Both the position numbers and the translations under genes were made by a program. Source: Cricetomys ansorgei (lineage: Eukaryota; Chordata; Mammalia; Rodentia; Nesomyidae). Taken from it: a stretch of 64,000 bases of DNA. The notes under the pieces were generated by a model. That model worked only from the letters and a program-made list of their open reading frames with translations, made no database searches and had not been told where the DNA came from. Shown one piece after another: positions 45,946 through 57,172 of this stretch; within the stretch, counting starts at the first letter, position 1, and every line of letters starts with the position of its first letter. The stretch covers positions 1 through 64,000 of the forward strand of contig JAMJFZ010001631.1 of NCBI GenBank assembly GCA_026225945.1, read 5' to 3'.

Positions 45946-46849
45946 TGGGTTACTAAGAACCTGAGACTAGATAGCCCAGAGACCTAGAGTACCACCCCCC
46001 AAAAAAACTATAGATCTAAAAACAAGCAAACAAACAAGCAAACATGCAAAACTAAATGGCAGTGAAATGACTCCTAATGACATTCTGCTTTTCTGCTATA
46101 CTAGTATATCAGTGCCTCACTCAGACATTATCAGGGATCATCGGTGAATTTTCCTACTGAAGCAGATGGGAAGAAATACAGAGACACACAGGCAGACATT
46201 ATGCAGAGAGCTAGAGACATTGGAACAATCTGCCTTAAATGGGAAGTCTCCATCAAATCTCTCACCTCAGTCTCAGGGGACTCTAGGGAAGGGGATGCAG
46301 AATGAGTGTCAGAGCCAGAGGGTATGGAGAACACCAAGAAAACAAGGCCCACTAAATAAACAGGATTGTCACACATACGAACTCACAGAAACTGCGGCAT
46401 CATGCACAGGGTCTGTACAAGTTTGTACCGGGTCCTTTTTGTATATATTATCCCTTCTAGTTTATTGCATCTAATGGGATCACAGAGTGTGTGATTCTGT
46501 GTGATTGGTGCTTCTATTGGGCTGTTTTCCTTGTTTGTTTAACTGTATAATTCTAATGTGTTGGTTTTTTGTTTATCCTTATTAGTTTTCAGATAAATTC
46601 ATTTTATTTTAATTACTCCTTATAAGCCTGCTTGTTTTTGAATGAGACACAGAAAGGGAATAGATCTGGATGGGAGGTGAGGTGGAGAAAAATTTGGAGT
46701 AGAGGGAGGGAAAACCATAATCATGATATATCATGTGCAGAAAAAGAAATCTGTTTTCAATTAAAGAGGAAAAATAAAATGTTGGCTTTTCTTCAATATA
46801 TAATGTTGACTTGTTTTTCAAATATAGAAAGCTGTGGGGTGTATGTCTA

Positions 46850-47095
46850 CATATGAGTTTTTACTTTTATTCATTGCTCAGTGTGTCAATTTTTATTCCA
46901 ATTTCAGACTGTTTTTATTACTATCACTCTGAAGTATAACTTGAAATCTGACATGGTAATGTTTCCTACACTTTTCTTTTTATTGTTTTTAGTTCAGAAT
47001 TATTTTGACTGTGTTGGGTTTTGTTTCCTTTAAAATGTAATTATTTTTTTCAACTTCTGTGAAGAAGTGCATGGGAACTTTGATAGGTAAAAATT
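46850..47095 (-). mobile_element. L1 ORF2 fragment (minus strand)
   Basis: 'ttactatcactctgaagtat', 'aacttgaaatctgacatggt' and 'ttcagaattattttgactgt' are antisense of the L1 ORF2 region often seen in 5'-truncated copies. It abuts the 3' end of the plus-strand L1 before it. A further stretch at about 47095-47170 may be plus-strand ORF2 again. Confidence 0.55.
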
Positions 47096-47170
47096 ACCAT
47101 ATGATCAAACAATTCTAGCCTTAGACATATAAACTACAGAAATAAAAATGTAGATCTAAAGAAAAGTATG

Positions 47171-48101
47171 GGCTTGGATATGAGGGCAGCATTTTTCAAA
47201 GGGAAATACTGCAAGGTCAACCAGAGAATGAACTGCAAATCAAGAAATGATTCATACATTCAATGTGATGTTATTTGTTTTCAAATAAGAATAGACTTTA
47301 CGAGGATTGCAACATGGTGAATACTGAAAAAAGAAGGGTAGAAGCAGAAATTAGTCACAAAAACCATAATCATTTTTATAAATGTGTAGAACAAGGAAAT
47401 AAGCATTGAATTGAGCAATATGTAGCGAATGTAACAGGAAGTAAATTACGTCTTAGGGTTGTTTGACAAATCAACTAATTGTGATGTTGTAAGTCAAAGC
47501 TTAAGTGCTCACTTTGCATGAGAAGTTCAACAGATTCAAAACACAGCCCCGCACATACACTGACAATAAAGTAACAAACAAATAAAATGTTGAGTTACTT
47601 ATTTGGCCATGGACCTTATAAAAGCATCACTGCTATCATTTTACATTCTTCCTGAGATACAGCTCTTGACATAAGCCACTGAATTCAACTTTCAATCTCA
47701 TCATTTGAAGTAAAATCATGCCAAAAGTACAGTTTTCATCCCTTGGGATTTTGCCTATTTAGAGGAAAATAACTTTAAAAAAAATGCATCAGGATGCCTC
47801 ATAAGAGAAAAGCAACATATGGCAATCCTTGGCTAAGTAAATGAGGAATTTGAGCAACATAGGTAGCACTATCTGAGTAAGACAATATGTCACACATAAA
47901 CTTGTTTTCTGATCATTTAATATGCATATTTAACATCTAATCTTTCAGCTGGAAAATGAATTTCAAATGCTATGATCAGTAAAATTTATAGAATCTATGA
48001 TTATTGAAAAGTCAGGTTTCTTTGGCAAATTGAAGTGCAACTCTACATTCAAAAAGGCTTTTAGCACGAGAGGACATCAACATGCTTTTCCTACCACTTA
48101 C
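47171..48101. other. Unique stretch, no gene seen
   Basis: AT-rich. 47500-47590 has 'acacagcccc' and an A-rich end like an old tRNA-derived SINE, too weak to name. Confidence 0.35.
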
Positions 48102-48323
48102 TGAATCTTCCACTGTCTTCCACTTCCACTTGACAAGAAAGCAGTACTAAGTGAAAGTACACCACTGATTGGATCTGTTCACAAGATAATAACTGAATGG
48201 GCAACTTGGCAATTGTCTGCATCAGATAGCTTGAAACGTATTTTGCAGCTGTAGGATATTTCGGTAAGCACTTCTTAACTATAGGGCATTTTTTTTCCAA
48301 TTCATTTGATGAATGCAAGTAAG
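48102..48323 (-). CDS. Candidate internal coding exon, unknown protein
   Basis: A minus-strand frame of 73 codons with phase-1 boundaries: an acceptor-like CTATAG at its start (a stronger TTTCAG lies 16 nt upstream but would put stops in frame) and a strong donor A|GTAAGT at its end. The peptide is basic then hydrophobic (LEKKCPIVKKCLPKYPTAAK, then SSYLMQTIAKLPIQLLSCEQ) and looks helical and protein-like. I know no family for it. It could be a real internal exon, an exon of a dead gene (given the competing acceptor) or chance. It lies 237 nt downstream of the candidate first exon in the same strand and phase. Confidence 0.25.
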
Positions 48324-48559
48324 CTATAGCTCATTTGTTCTGAAACAATTCACAGCAAATCTAATCTTCACATATACATTGCTAAATCATTGCATACCTA
48401 TGTTTCTTTTACAGTAATTTTTTTATCCATAAAGCTGAGAAAAGTGATGAAGAAGAGAGAAAAAAAATAGAAAGAAATTAAAGTGGTTAGCTGGGAATCA
48501 CTAGTTAAATCCTTGCTGGCATGAGTGGCAACAAAATAATTCAATTTGCTGTCACTTAC

Positions 48560-48662
48560 CATAATTTCTTTGGTATCCACTTTTATTTTCTGGACTATGT
48601 TCCCCAATTTCAGATTCTTTAAATGATAGCATTTCATCCTTTGCCAGTATTTTTTTATTCAT
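48560..48662 (-). CDS. Candidate first coding exon, unknown protein
   Basis: On the minus strand an ATG with A at -3 opens a 34-codon frame (in-frame TAA just upstream) ending in TATG|GTAAGT, a near-consensus splice donor, leaving phase 1. The peptide is hydrophilic (DEMLSFKESEIGEHSPENKS). The overlapping longer frame in another register reads through the donor and looks less natural. No promoter or CpG island is visible upstream, so the true first exon may lie further right, or this may not be a gene. Confidence 0.22.
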
Positions 48663-49849
48663 TTACTTGTTTGATCAAAGAAAATATGTAATTAATATGC
48701 TGTTTAAAAAATACGATACACGTCTCATCATTTCATAATATCTCTTAAACTAAAAATAAAGTACAATAAATGGCAAATATAGGAAGGCAGAGAAATATTC
48801 AAAATTGCATAATTTTATAATTTACTAATTATAAACTATGTGACATAGTATTAATAAATTGCTTTGTCAATAACAAAATTATCCATAATAGAATTTACTC
48901 CTGGCAAATTAGGTTTTGTGTTTCAAAAGAGTTTCCGAAATTCAAAGTCCTGAAAGTCTCCTTTATACTTTCCTACAGTCCCTTTCAAAGGAAAGATTCC
49001 TGAATAACCTTCCTGAACACAGCCTGGAAGTTACTCAGTACCACACTTCAAGTTGATCATCTTCATTCACTCCCTCATCCCAGGGATACCTTGATTCCAA
49101 AGTATCTTACTGCAATCATGTGAAAAGTGTAGGTAAACACACAGTAGCAGAGGAAGAACTACAGTTATTTGTATGCAATTATTTTAATTCTCTACAGCAA
49201 GGCAAATCCAAAATTCAGTTCCTTTCAGCAGAAAACTTTCAGCAGATTTCTTTGGTTTTCTTTCCTATCTTGAAAAAGTTACAGATCCCACAGGAACCAA
49301 ACAAAAACAAAATAACATTTTCTTTTCAAGTGTGTATTATTCATGCAAATTAGTTTTTCCAAAAACTTGTAAATTATTTACACTAGGGTTCAGCTTTATT
49401 TCTTAATTTACAGAAGTTATAGAATGGATGGCATGGCCAATATTATTTTATGTGGGTTAATGCAAGCTGGCTTTCTAAAAGAATAAGGACTCTTGGAAGT
49501 ACATTTTTCCAGAAGACTGCTGAGAAGTTAGAGAGCTATATTCAGTTTGAACAAATTAAGACATTGAGATATTGATCATCTTATTCCCTTTTTGTCTATA
49601 TGTTTAGAAGCTTTTATGAAAGTTTTGGACTTCAAGGGCCCCATTTTATATCAAGTAAAATTTGTTGAGGGAGCAACGTTGAATGAAAATAAAGGTGTGA
49701 AAATGAACACAAACATTTGAGCTGTGCTAATTTTTTTTGGAGGGAGAATATTCTAATGACTTTTTTTTACTAATTGTAAAAATAATAATATGCTGTTAAG
49801 TTATAGTCCTTGATACTTTTAAATGCATGTTAGGAAGTACTCCCACTCA
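48663..49849. other. Unique stretch, no gene seen
   Basis: AT-rich. A 77-codon plus-strand frame at 49120-49353 has no recognisable feature. No TATA/CpG promoter signature is evident for the minus-strand exon candidates. Confidence 0.35.
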
Positions 49850-50240
49850 GGGACAATTTTCTGCCTTTCGACTCAATTTTATCTCCAAATAATCCTTGAG
49901 TACAAATTTAACTCTATGTATGACACAAAAGACGAAAAAGTACTATTGGCAATTATGGAATACTGAGAGTGGGAGAAATAGGATTCTGTATGGAAGAATA
50001 CATCAATTAGTTATCCAATACCAAATGATCAGCCCAAAAAATGTATACAAGTAACATTGTACAGACTAAGCAGGTTGTATTGTATATATGTATACATATA
50101 TACATATAATAACAATTAATGAAAAAAGATGGTATAAATTTGTAAGAGAACAAGGAAGATTTGAAGGGAGAAAAGAAAAGAGTAATATGATATAATTATA
50201 TTTAAAATTCAAAGTTATTATGAACTCAAAAAATAGAAAA
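49850..50240 (+). mobile_element. L1 3' end (plus strand)
   Basis: Reverse complement of the block at 18515-19080 and 32345-32875: 'ctgagagtgggagaaatagg', 'ttagttatccaataccaaat', 'acagactaagcaggttgtat', a TATATG-rich segment, then 'taacaattaatgaaaaaaga' and an A-rich end. Dead copy. Confidence 0.6.
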
Positions 50241-50324
50241 TATTATTTCCAGTGCATACCTAGAGTCATGTCTTCACTCCTACTGGCAAATTTTCTTTGT
50301 ACTAGAAGGTACTAGCATTCTAGC

Positions 50325-51600
50325 AAAGGAGAATGAAAATACCAACCCAGCTACATTCCTTGAACAGCAATGTTGTCCTGCTTGCAGGATATGTTAGTGC
50401 ATGGTGGAACAAAGCTAGTGGGACTAATTTTCATAGAATTTAGGGCTGACTCTGTGAGATGGAATACATAAGGTGTTTGGGTTTACAAGAACCTTAGACT
50501 AGATAGGATAGGGTCCAAGTAGAAAACCAAATACAAATGTTCTGTTAAAGGAACATCTGTAAAATGACTCCTATTGGTATTCACCTGTTCTCATATACCA
50601 ATGCCTTGCTCAGTCATCATCAGAGAAGCTTCCTCCTGCTGTAAATGAGAACAAGTAGAGACACTCAGCCAGACATTAGGAAGAGATTGAAAGACCCAAA
50701 AATACATTCAGACCCAAAAGTGATGTCTTCTTCAAACCCATCTCCTCAGGGCTCAAAAATCCATGCAGAAGAGGAGGCAGATAGAATGTAAGAGCGAGAG
50801 GTGATATAGGACACCAAGGAAACAAGGCATTCTATACACAGCAGGACCAACCCACATATGAACTCTTGGAGACTGAAGCAGCATCACGGGGCCTTGATGG
50901 ATCTGCAGTATATGTGGTCCTAGAACTGAAAGGAGAAGCGGTCACATGCCCCAATCCCTAACCCAGAAATAACCTCCAATTGATAAAAACTAGAAAATGA
51001 AATTTAGTTTTTCCAAGGGTGTATCACAGAAATATACTACTCTTAAGGGTAGATCACATGCTCAGCAGAAGAGGACAATGAAAATCAAACTCAAAAGCAT
51101 CTTTGGAGGCTGTTTGTCTCAACATCATATCAGACTATTTTTATATTTACTTTTATTTTATTTATTCATGTTTATTTTTTTATTTTTTTAGCCTATGAAT
51201 TTTGCATATTTTTATGGCTTCCATTTTCATGTTTTTATGGGACTGAATGTGTAAATGAGTGTATCTCTGCGTCTATATCTGTTTCTTGTACCTTTTATTG
51301 GGCTCTTTTCCTTCTGTTTTTTCCTGTCCCAATTTGTTGGGTTTTGCTGTATTATATATTACATTATACTATATTATATTATATAATATTATATTATATT
51401 AGTTATCCCTTAGATATCTATTTTATTTTACTAAATAAAGACAGAAATGAGGTAGATCCATATGTGAAATGGAGTGGGAATGGGAAGAAAGATGGAGAAA
51501 ATGGAGGGAACCACAATTGGGATGTATTGCTTAAAGAAAGTATCTCCTCAATAATAGAAATAAAATGCAGATCAAGATGATCCCTTCCTGGGAGTGTCTC
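50325..51600 (+). mobile_element. L1 Lx-type 3' UTR (plus strand)
   Basis: Same order as 45450-46790: 'aaaataccaacccagctaca', 'gtagaaaaccaaatacaaat', 'cagtcatcatcagagaagct', 'atccatgcagaagaggaggc', 'ccaaggaaacaaggcattct', 'aatgggaagaaagatggaga', ending near 51600. An AT run (51344-51400) has grown in the T-rich segment. The frames 50997-51191 and 51344-51580 are incidental. Confidence 0.72.
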
Positions 51601-53330
51601 TCACTAATTCATGGGTGTTGTTGCTAAAGCACTTACATAGCTCTTGGGAGTTTATGAGGTAAGATAAAAGTTTAAAATTCAGGGGCAAATTATTGACTTT
51701 GTGCTTAGACTTTATGAACTGTCAATGCTTTGCCGCTGTTTTATTTTTTTCATGAAAATGTATAGAAACCATATAATTAAACTTTCTCTAACATTTAAGG
51801 CAGGCAAAGAATATTTCACAATCCATATAACTACTTTCTTGTTCACATTCATTTGATTTTGATACTAAATCAGACTTATTCATATTTTTTTTTATTCAAC
51901 CAGAACTGCATTACTCTCTTCCTGCAAGACAGGAAGAAATACCTGCTTACCCCAGGTAGTGAACCAAGGACTGACCAAAGAAGGGACAGCACCAAAGTCC
52001 AAAGCTGGAAAACTGAGTCACACTACACAGCCTACTGATAACTCAACATCTGGGAGAGTTTCCTTTTCAAATGTCACTGTTTGTTTGAGCATCTTTCAGG
52101 TAGCTCAGCTCAGTCTTTGTTTCTTCAAGGCAGATTTCTTGGCCTCTGCTTCCTTCAATCCATTTGACTCTTTTTGGACCCTTCCAAGAAGCCATGTTTT
52201 TCCCGCTTGTCTGTGGATTCTCTTGGCTGCTTAACTTATATTTGAGTGATTCTCAGAAGTCTTTGCTGTTTATATAGCATTGGGGCAAGGGGTTCTTGAA
52301 TCTAGCCAGTGGAGAGTGGAGTTTTTAAATTTTCGTTAGAATATACCTTTCTTTTGCCACCTTGTCAGCATCCTTTGAGAAAAATATCCTGTTTTTTCAA
52401 CTTTCTTTATATGTTTTACTTAGTTTCCTTCCAACAGGAAAAGCGTTTTGTTTTGTTTTTTTTTCATTTAGACAGAGCTCTCTACTCTCTAAAATGTGTA
52501 AAATAGTGGTTTCAATCTTGAAAAGCTTGTATTCATTTTATCATTCTTTATAGTGGATCTGTTTCAGTTAGATTACTATGTAGTACATTCTAAAGAAAAA
52601 TAACAATGTCCAATAAATCTTAAGCTTTACAAAGGCTGTGGACATAAAACAGCTATACTTAAAAGCCATAGATAGTTTCAAAGGCTTTCAACTGAATACA
52701 AAATATTATAAAATGGCTAATTACCTGCTCTATTTGAGAAGAAAGGTTTTAAGAAATTATCAAGAACAGGAAAGAAAAATGAAAACATATAATGAATTCT
52801 TAAGTATCTAATTTCTGTCAATGTTCAAATGTACATGCAGCATGTAATAATAATATTGCATTTTATATGCAATATAAGAACTGTCACATACCCTACATAT
52901 TACAGGCCTCAGTCACATACCATATGAACCATTTAAGCAAGGCTGCTTCTTCACTGTACAAGACTTCTACATCCTTGGGAATTATCTGAGACTGGAGACT
53001 TTGTATTGTCCAGTAGAACTGAAGCTTCTTACTGAAACTCCTGCAGAACACCCTTCTGAGGTCTTAATAAACATGTTGCTGGAAGGATGACTCCAATTAG
53101 CATATCTTTCTTGAATCTTCCTACTTTCTTTCTATTATAAATAAACATTGTAATACTTATGAATAATCAAAGGCTACATAAGTAAAAATTCCAGATATTT
53201 CTATAAATTTCTGGGATATGTAAGTATAATTTATTCAATGTGAAGTACAGATTACTTTACCTTAAGCCTTTAAATGAGGAGAAGTTGATAAAAGACATGT
53301 ATCTCTGGAGTTTGCAGGTGGAAAAGCCCT
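51601..53330. other. Unique stretch, origin unclear
   Basis: 51900-52240 is less AT-rich and contains 'gactgaccaaagaagggaca', 'aagtccaaagctggaaaact' and 'tctttcaggtagctcagctc'. It may be an old dispersed element but I cannot name it. The frames there (61-91 codons) have no domain. The rest is AT-rich without features. Confidence 0.35.
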
Positions 53331-53334
53331 TATG

Positions 53335-53700
53335 ATTGCTCATGAGACCTTGAGTTTAGTACATATCACCAAAAGCAAAAGAAAAGGAAGTTGCAGGAGT
53401 CAACCAGAGTCAGCCAGAGTCAGAAGAATTCAGTCAGAAACAGTCAGTTGGCTCAGAACCTCAGTTCTGAGCCAAAAGAGCAAGTGAGTTGAGTTGAACT
53501 AGAAGAATCAGTTGAGTTCAGTACAGCTTGGAGTTCAGAAAAAGCTAGTGAGAGTGGCTCAGTCAGCAGTAGTCTTAGAGTTTGAAATGTTATTGTACAA
53601 AGTCTGAAACTTTCTAGGTTCAAGGTTGCATCATGAAAATTTGTTTTATGGATGTTGAAAACCTCTAAGAAGGGGGGATAGAATTAGTCAAAAAATAAAC
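53335..53700 (-). repeat. Dispersed CT-rich repeat (minus strand)
   Basis: The plus strand reads 'aagttgcaggagtcaaccag', 'agtcagccagagtcagaaga' and 'gctagtgagagtggctcagt'. Its reverse complement parallels 38940-39040 ('gccactctgactagctcctt', 'ggctgactcctgtaacttct'). It is a second copy of the composite family, without the B1-like tail. Confidence 0.5.
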
Positions 53701-54178
53701 TGTATTATGCCTTGAATGTATATCTAAAATTGATGCCTTAAAAATAAATTGTATGTCTATAATTCTGGAGACTGAAATTCTAATAGTCTGTTGCTAGCGT
53801 TTGAAGAGAGTCTTCTGGCAGTATCTACATGGTGAAAGGGTACCATGCAAAAAATTAAGGATACAATGTCAAGTCTCCCTTCTTTTACTCATGAAGACAC
53901 ATTTGATGTCATCAGAAGGGAGCCTATCATGATAATGTATAATCTTAATTGATTCCAAGAAGTATCAATTCCAGTTATCCTTAGAATGTGACTTTCATAA
54001 TTTAATTTCTTAGACAAAATCTTTGAGGATGCTTTTGAAATAGCATCAAAAACTCTAGAGCTTCAGTTAAGTTTTATTTTTGTGATTAGCATATATAGTA
54101 TTATACTTTAACATAAATAATTTCAATTATATTAGTTTTGAACAATCATTTTCAAAGGATGGTGGAACATTGCTGATT

Positions 54179-54225
<47 letters not shown>

Positions 54226-55190
54226 AAGAAAGCTCTGTGGCTCAAAGGATTGAAATTTTACTGTTCTTCACTTTGATGTTTCAACTTCAAAGACTTGGAA
54301 ATCCTATTCATTGTCCTCAAGTGTGGAGAAAAAGATCTAATTCAAAGCACCTTGGAGCAAGTTTTATATCACAGAATTTTATAAGTAGGAGGAACTTAAT
54401 CGATCTAATAAGTGGCAGCATTGTATGCACCATTATATGAATAATATCAACGAAAACACTTGTGGAGCATGGTCCTGACCTGATTACAAGAAATAGGGCA
54501 AATGGAAATAAATGAACAACTTATTAAAACTAACATAGATAAACCATAGTTGATTTAATAGAATTAAGATTATTTATCAGAGATCCTTCCAATTCACTTC
54601 TTATTTCTAAGAAGCTGAATCTGCCTTTGAAAAGCAAATTAAAAACTATCTTACTCATTTTGTGAAATTTTCTGAATGGATATTTTCACTAAAGCCTTTG
54701 AATATAAAGATATTCTTCCATTTTTTCATTGGACTGTATTTATTATTGGATACCCCAATTAATCTTTTTCTGTTTGTTTAAGCAGTGTGAATTCACATAT
54801 TCTTCTAGACAAGAAATTGAATTAACAGACCACACAATGATATAAATTTTGAAAGGACTGAATTGGTGAGAATGATGTGTCAACAATCGTACACAGGGGT
54901 TCAAGTGATGGGTGAACAATTATGAGCACTAGTTATTTTTTCAGAGAAACTCTCATGTAGAATCACATATTTAAGGCAGCAAATCCATATGTTCAGGAAA
55001 AACACTCACAAACATTAAAAATTCTGTCTCATAAAGTATAGGATGAAAATACCTTTACCTGAATGCTTTCCACAGTTTTTATTTTGTATCTAGTGTTATT
55101 CTATCTTCATCATGATGGGTTCCTATCATAAAAAAAAAACTTCAATACTTTGACATAATTTCAAAGTTGTGAGTAATAGTCATTAATTTG
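53701..55190. other. Unique AT-rich stretch with (TC)n
   Basis: No gene or named repeat apart from the (TC)n at 54184-54225. Confidence 0.4.
54184..54225. repeat. (TC)n microsatellite
   Basis: About 20 TC units with one TTTC interruption. Confidence 0.95.
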
Positions 55191-55412
55191 AAGCCCAGAG
55201 ATATGGCTCAGTGGATAACATATACTGCTCTTATATAGGACCGAGTTCAATTCCAACTACCCATATGGGGCGAAGTACAGTGTATAATCCATGTCCAGGG
55301 TATCTGATGCTCTCATCTGGCCTTTGTGAGTTACAGAACTCAAGATATGCATGAACTGACGTATGGGCAAAACATACCCACATACATAAAATCAATAATT
55401 ATTAATGCTATT
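55191..55412 (+). mobile_element. B2-type SINE
   Basis: 'gcccagagatatggctcagt' is the tRNA-derived head, 'gaccgagttcaattccaact' the B-box region, and 'tgatgctctcatctggcctt' and 'gcaaaacatacccacataca' the distal body with an A-rich end. It is moderately diverged. Confidence 0.88.
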
Positions 55413-55989
55413 AAAAATAGACCACAAAGAGAAGTACTTTAAAGAATGTTCTTCCACTGATATTTTCCTTAGATTACATGTGGCTTAGAAAACTTTTGGA
55501 GGTTTAACTGAATACAAGGTACATATGACCATCACTATAGATACTTACCTTTACCATTTAGCTGAGATAGAGATTGGCAGGTTTCTTCACTTTGGCCTTT
55601 TTTTTTCCCCTCCCACATTAAATATTAAACTCTTTGAAGCTTAATGCCTACATTTTGCTCACAATTAAATTAGGAGGGCTTTGTGCTCTTCAATTTTCAA
55701 GATGAATATTTTTAAATTGTTTGGATTTCTCCACAAGTCATTTGCTTTTCTTTCTGCTCAGTTTACCAGCTTTTTACAATCTTATTTATTGTCATGTTAC
55801 ATGCACTTATGACTTTTTTATGAATATTCTATATCTGTTAGTGATTGCATATTTATTTTGTAACTTATTTTTTCCAGTTGTGACATGATGACTTTCACTT
55901 AGATTTTATGTTGCAATGCTACAATTACAGGATTTTTGTTGTTTTTGTTCTGTGGATTCTGAGAACACTCTTCTTTCAAAGCAGAATGA
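55413..55989. other. AT-rich unique stretch, no gene seen
   Basis: Nothing recognised in this stretch. Confidence 0.4.
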
Positions 55990-56168
55990 AGTCAGGTCTT
56001 GATGGCAGAAGCCTTTAAGCCCAGCACTCAGGAGGCAGAAGCAGGCAAATCTCTGTCAATTTTAGGCCAACCTGGTTAACAGAGTGAGTCTTATGATTAA
56101 AAAAAAAAACAAAAAAAAATAAAAAAATCAAAAACAAAATAAATAAATGAATAAAATAAAATAAAAAC
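55990..56168 (+). mobile_element. B1 SINE with long A-rich tail
   Basis: 'gatggcagaagcctttaagc', 'ccagcactcaggaggcagaa' and 'ggccaacctggttaacagag' identify a B1 missing its distal part. An A-rich tail with AAATA units runs to about 56168. Confidence 0.9.
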
Positions 56169-57014
56169 AGGAAGAAATAATGATTATTCTATCTAATACC
56201 TCTGAGTTATATTTTTGAAATTAGAATTAGTTATACATGCTTGGCATATTCATATCTGTTGATCATCTCTGTTTCTAGCTTGAAATAGCTTTGAAGAAAA
56301 AATATATGGATATACTAATATATCCATATCAATTAATATTTATATATGTAATGATTTGCATCAACAATAAGCCAAGCATTAACTCATACTGATTATATGT
56401 GTCAATATTATATCAAGAATTCATATGGCTCAATACCACTTGCTAATCTTCAATCCATTCTGTTATGCATCAATTTTTATTTAACTCATTATTTACGTGT
56501 CAAGATTAACATTATTGAAAAACAAAGTTCACTATTTTATTTACAAATTTACAGAATTTTAAAAATATACTATGCATGTGTATTGGCTGTAAAGTTGGCT
56601 CACAAAAGAAGTAACTATATTTTTGCAGCATGTTTTGTACTGTCCATTATAGTTTCAGTCTTACAGATTCTATCCTTTATTTACTTAACTAATCAGATTA
56701 TATTTTTATATACTTTACATATTTATATTTTTATATTTGTTATATATTATTGTATCTAATATACTATATTATAAATTATATATATATGCTATTTATATAT
56801 ATTATATGTAATACATATTATATTACAAATATATAAGTATATAATATATTTTTATATTTATATAATTATATTTTATATATTATTTATACATTATATATAT
56901 TTTTATACTTTTTTTTCCATATTGACAAATTGACTTCACATTCTACATTGCAAATTATGAACCTCCTCTCCCATTTCATGGATTGCTTTACTTTGAAAAA
57001 TTCATTGTTTTTGT
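56169..57014. other. AT-rich stretch with hairpin and (TA)-rich tract
   Basis: An 11-bp stem (ATATGGATATA) with loop CTAA lies at 56304-56329. A long TATA/ATTATA tract lies at about 56740-56905. The 120-codon frame at 56397-56759 is hydrophobic low-complexity translation of AT-rich DNA (many I, Y, F, L) and not a credible protein. Confidence 0.5.
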
Positions 57015-57172
57015 CATTTTATAGAGCTATAGTCTCACTACGATATATTTCTAGCTGTCCTGGAACTTGCTATGAGTCCATCAGGATCTTGAGATCAAGC
57101 TGATCTTCCTGTTTCAGTTTCTTTAGTGTTGGAATTACAAATGTGGAACTCCATGCCTGGCTAAACATGTAT
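57015..57172 (-). mobile_element. B1 SINE (minus strand), diverged
   Basis: 'tctagctgtcctggaacttg', 'gagatcaagctgatcttcct' and 'gtgttggaattacaaatgtg' in reverse B1 order. 'atgcctggctaa' marks the SINE start. An older copy. Confidence 0.75.

Larger units (their letters stand above)
43585..46790 (+). mobile_element. L1 LINE, ORF2 end plus Lx-type 3' UTR, nested
   Basis: 43585-43655 is L1 ORF2 ('aattaaaaatgggatacaga', 'cactcaaatggct'). It is interrupted, then resumes at about 44314 ('aaaaagtgttcaacattctt') and runs through the ORF2 C-terminus, where the plus frame 44508-44750 ends in the L1-typical NMYIYTMENYSAIK. 45080-46780 is the rodent 3' UTR: 'tcaccaaataaagcttctag', 'ccaaatgggtctcatgagaa', 'tcagtgcctcactcagacat', 'tgggaggtgaggtggagaaa', ending near 'ttcaattaaagaggaaaaat'. 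The 3' UTR is itself interrupted at about 45590-45945. Stops and gaps make it dead. Confidence 0.78.

Noticed and set aside
47500..47590. Possible ID/B2-like SINE
   Set aside because: Only a few words match; too diverged to call.
56397..56759. 120-codon hydrophobic frame resembling a membrane protein
   Set aside because: Composition (I, Y, F, L, S, N) is that of translated AT-rich DNA passing into a TATA tract; no conserved feature.
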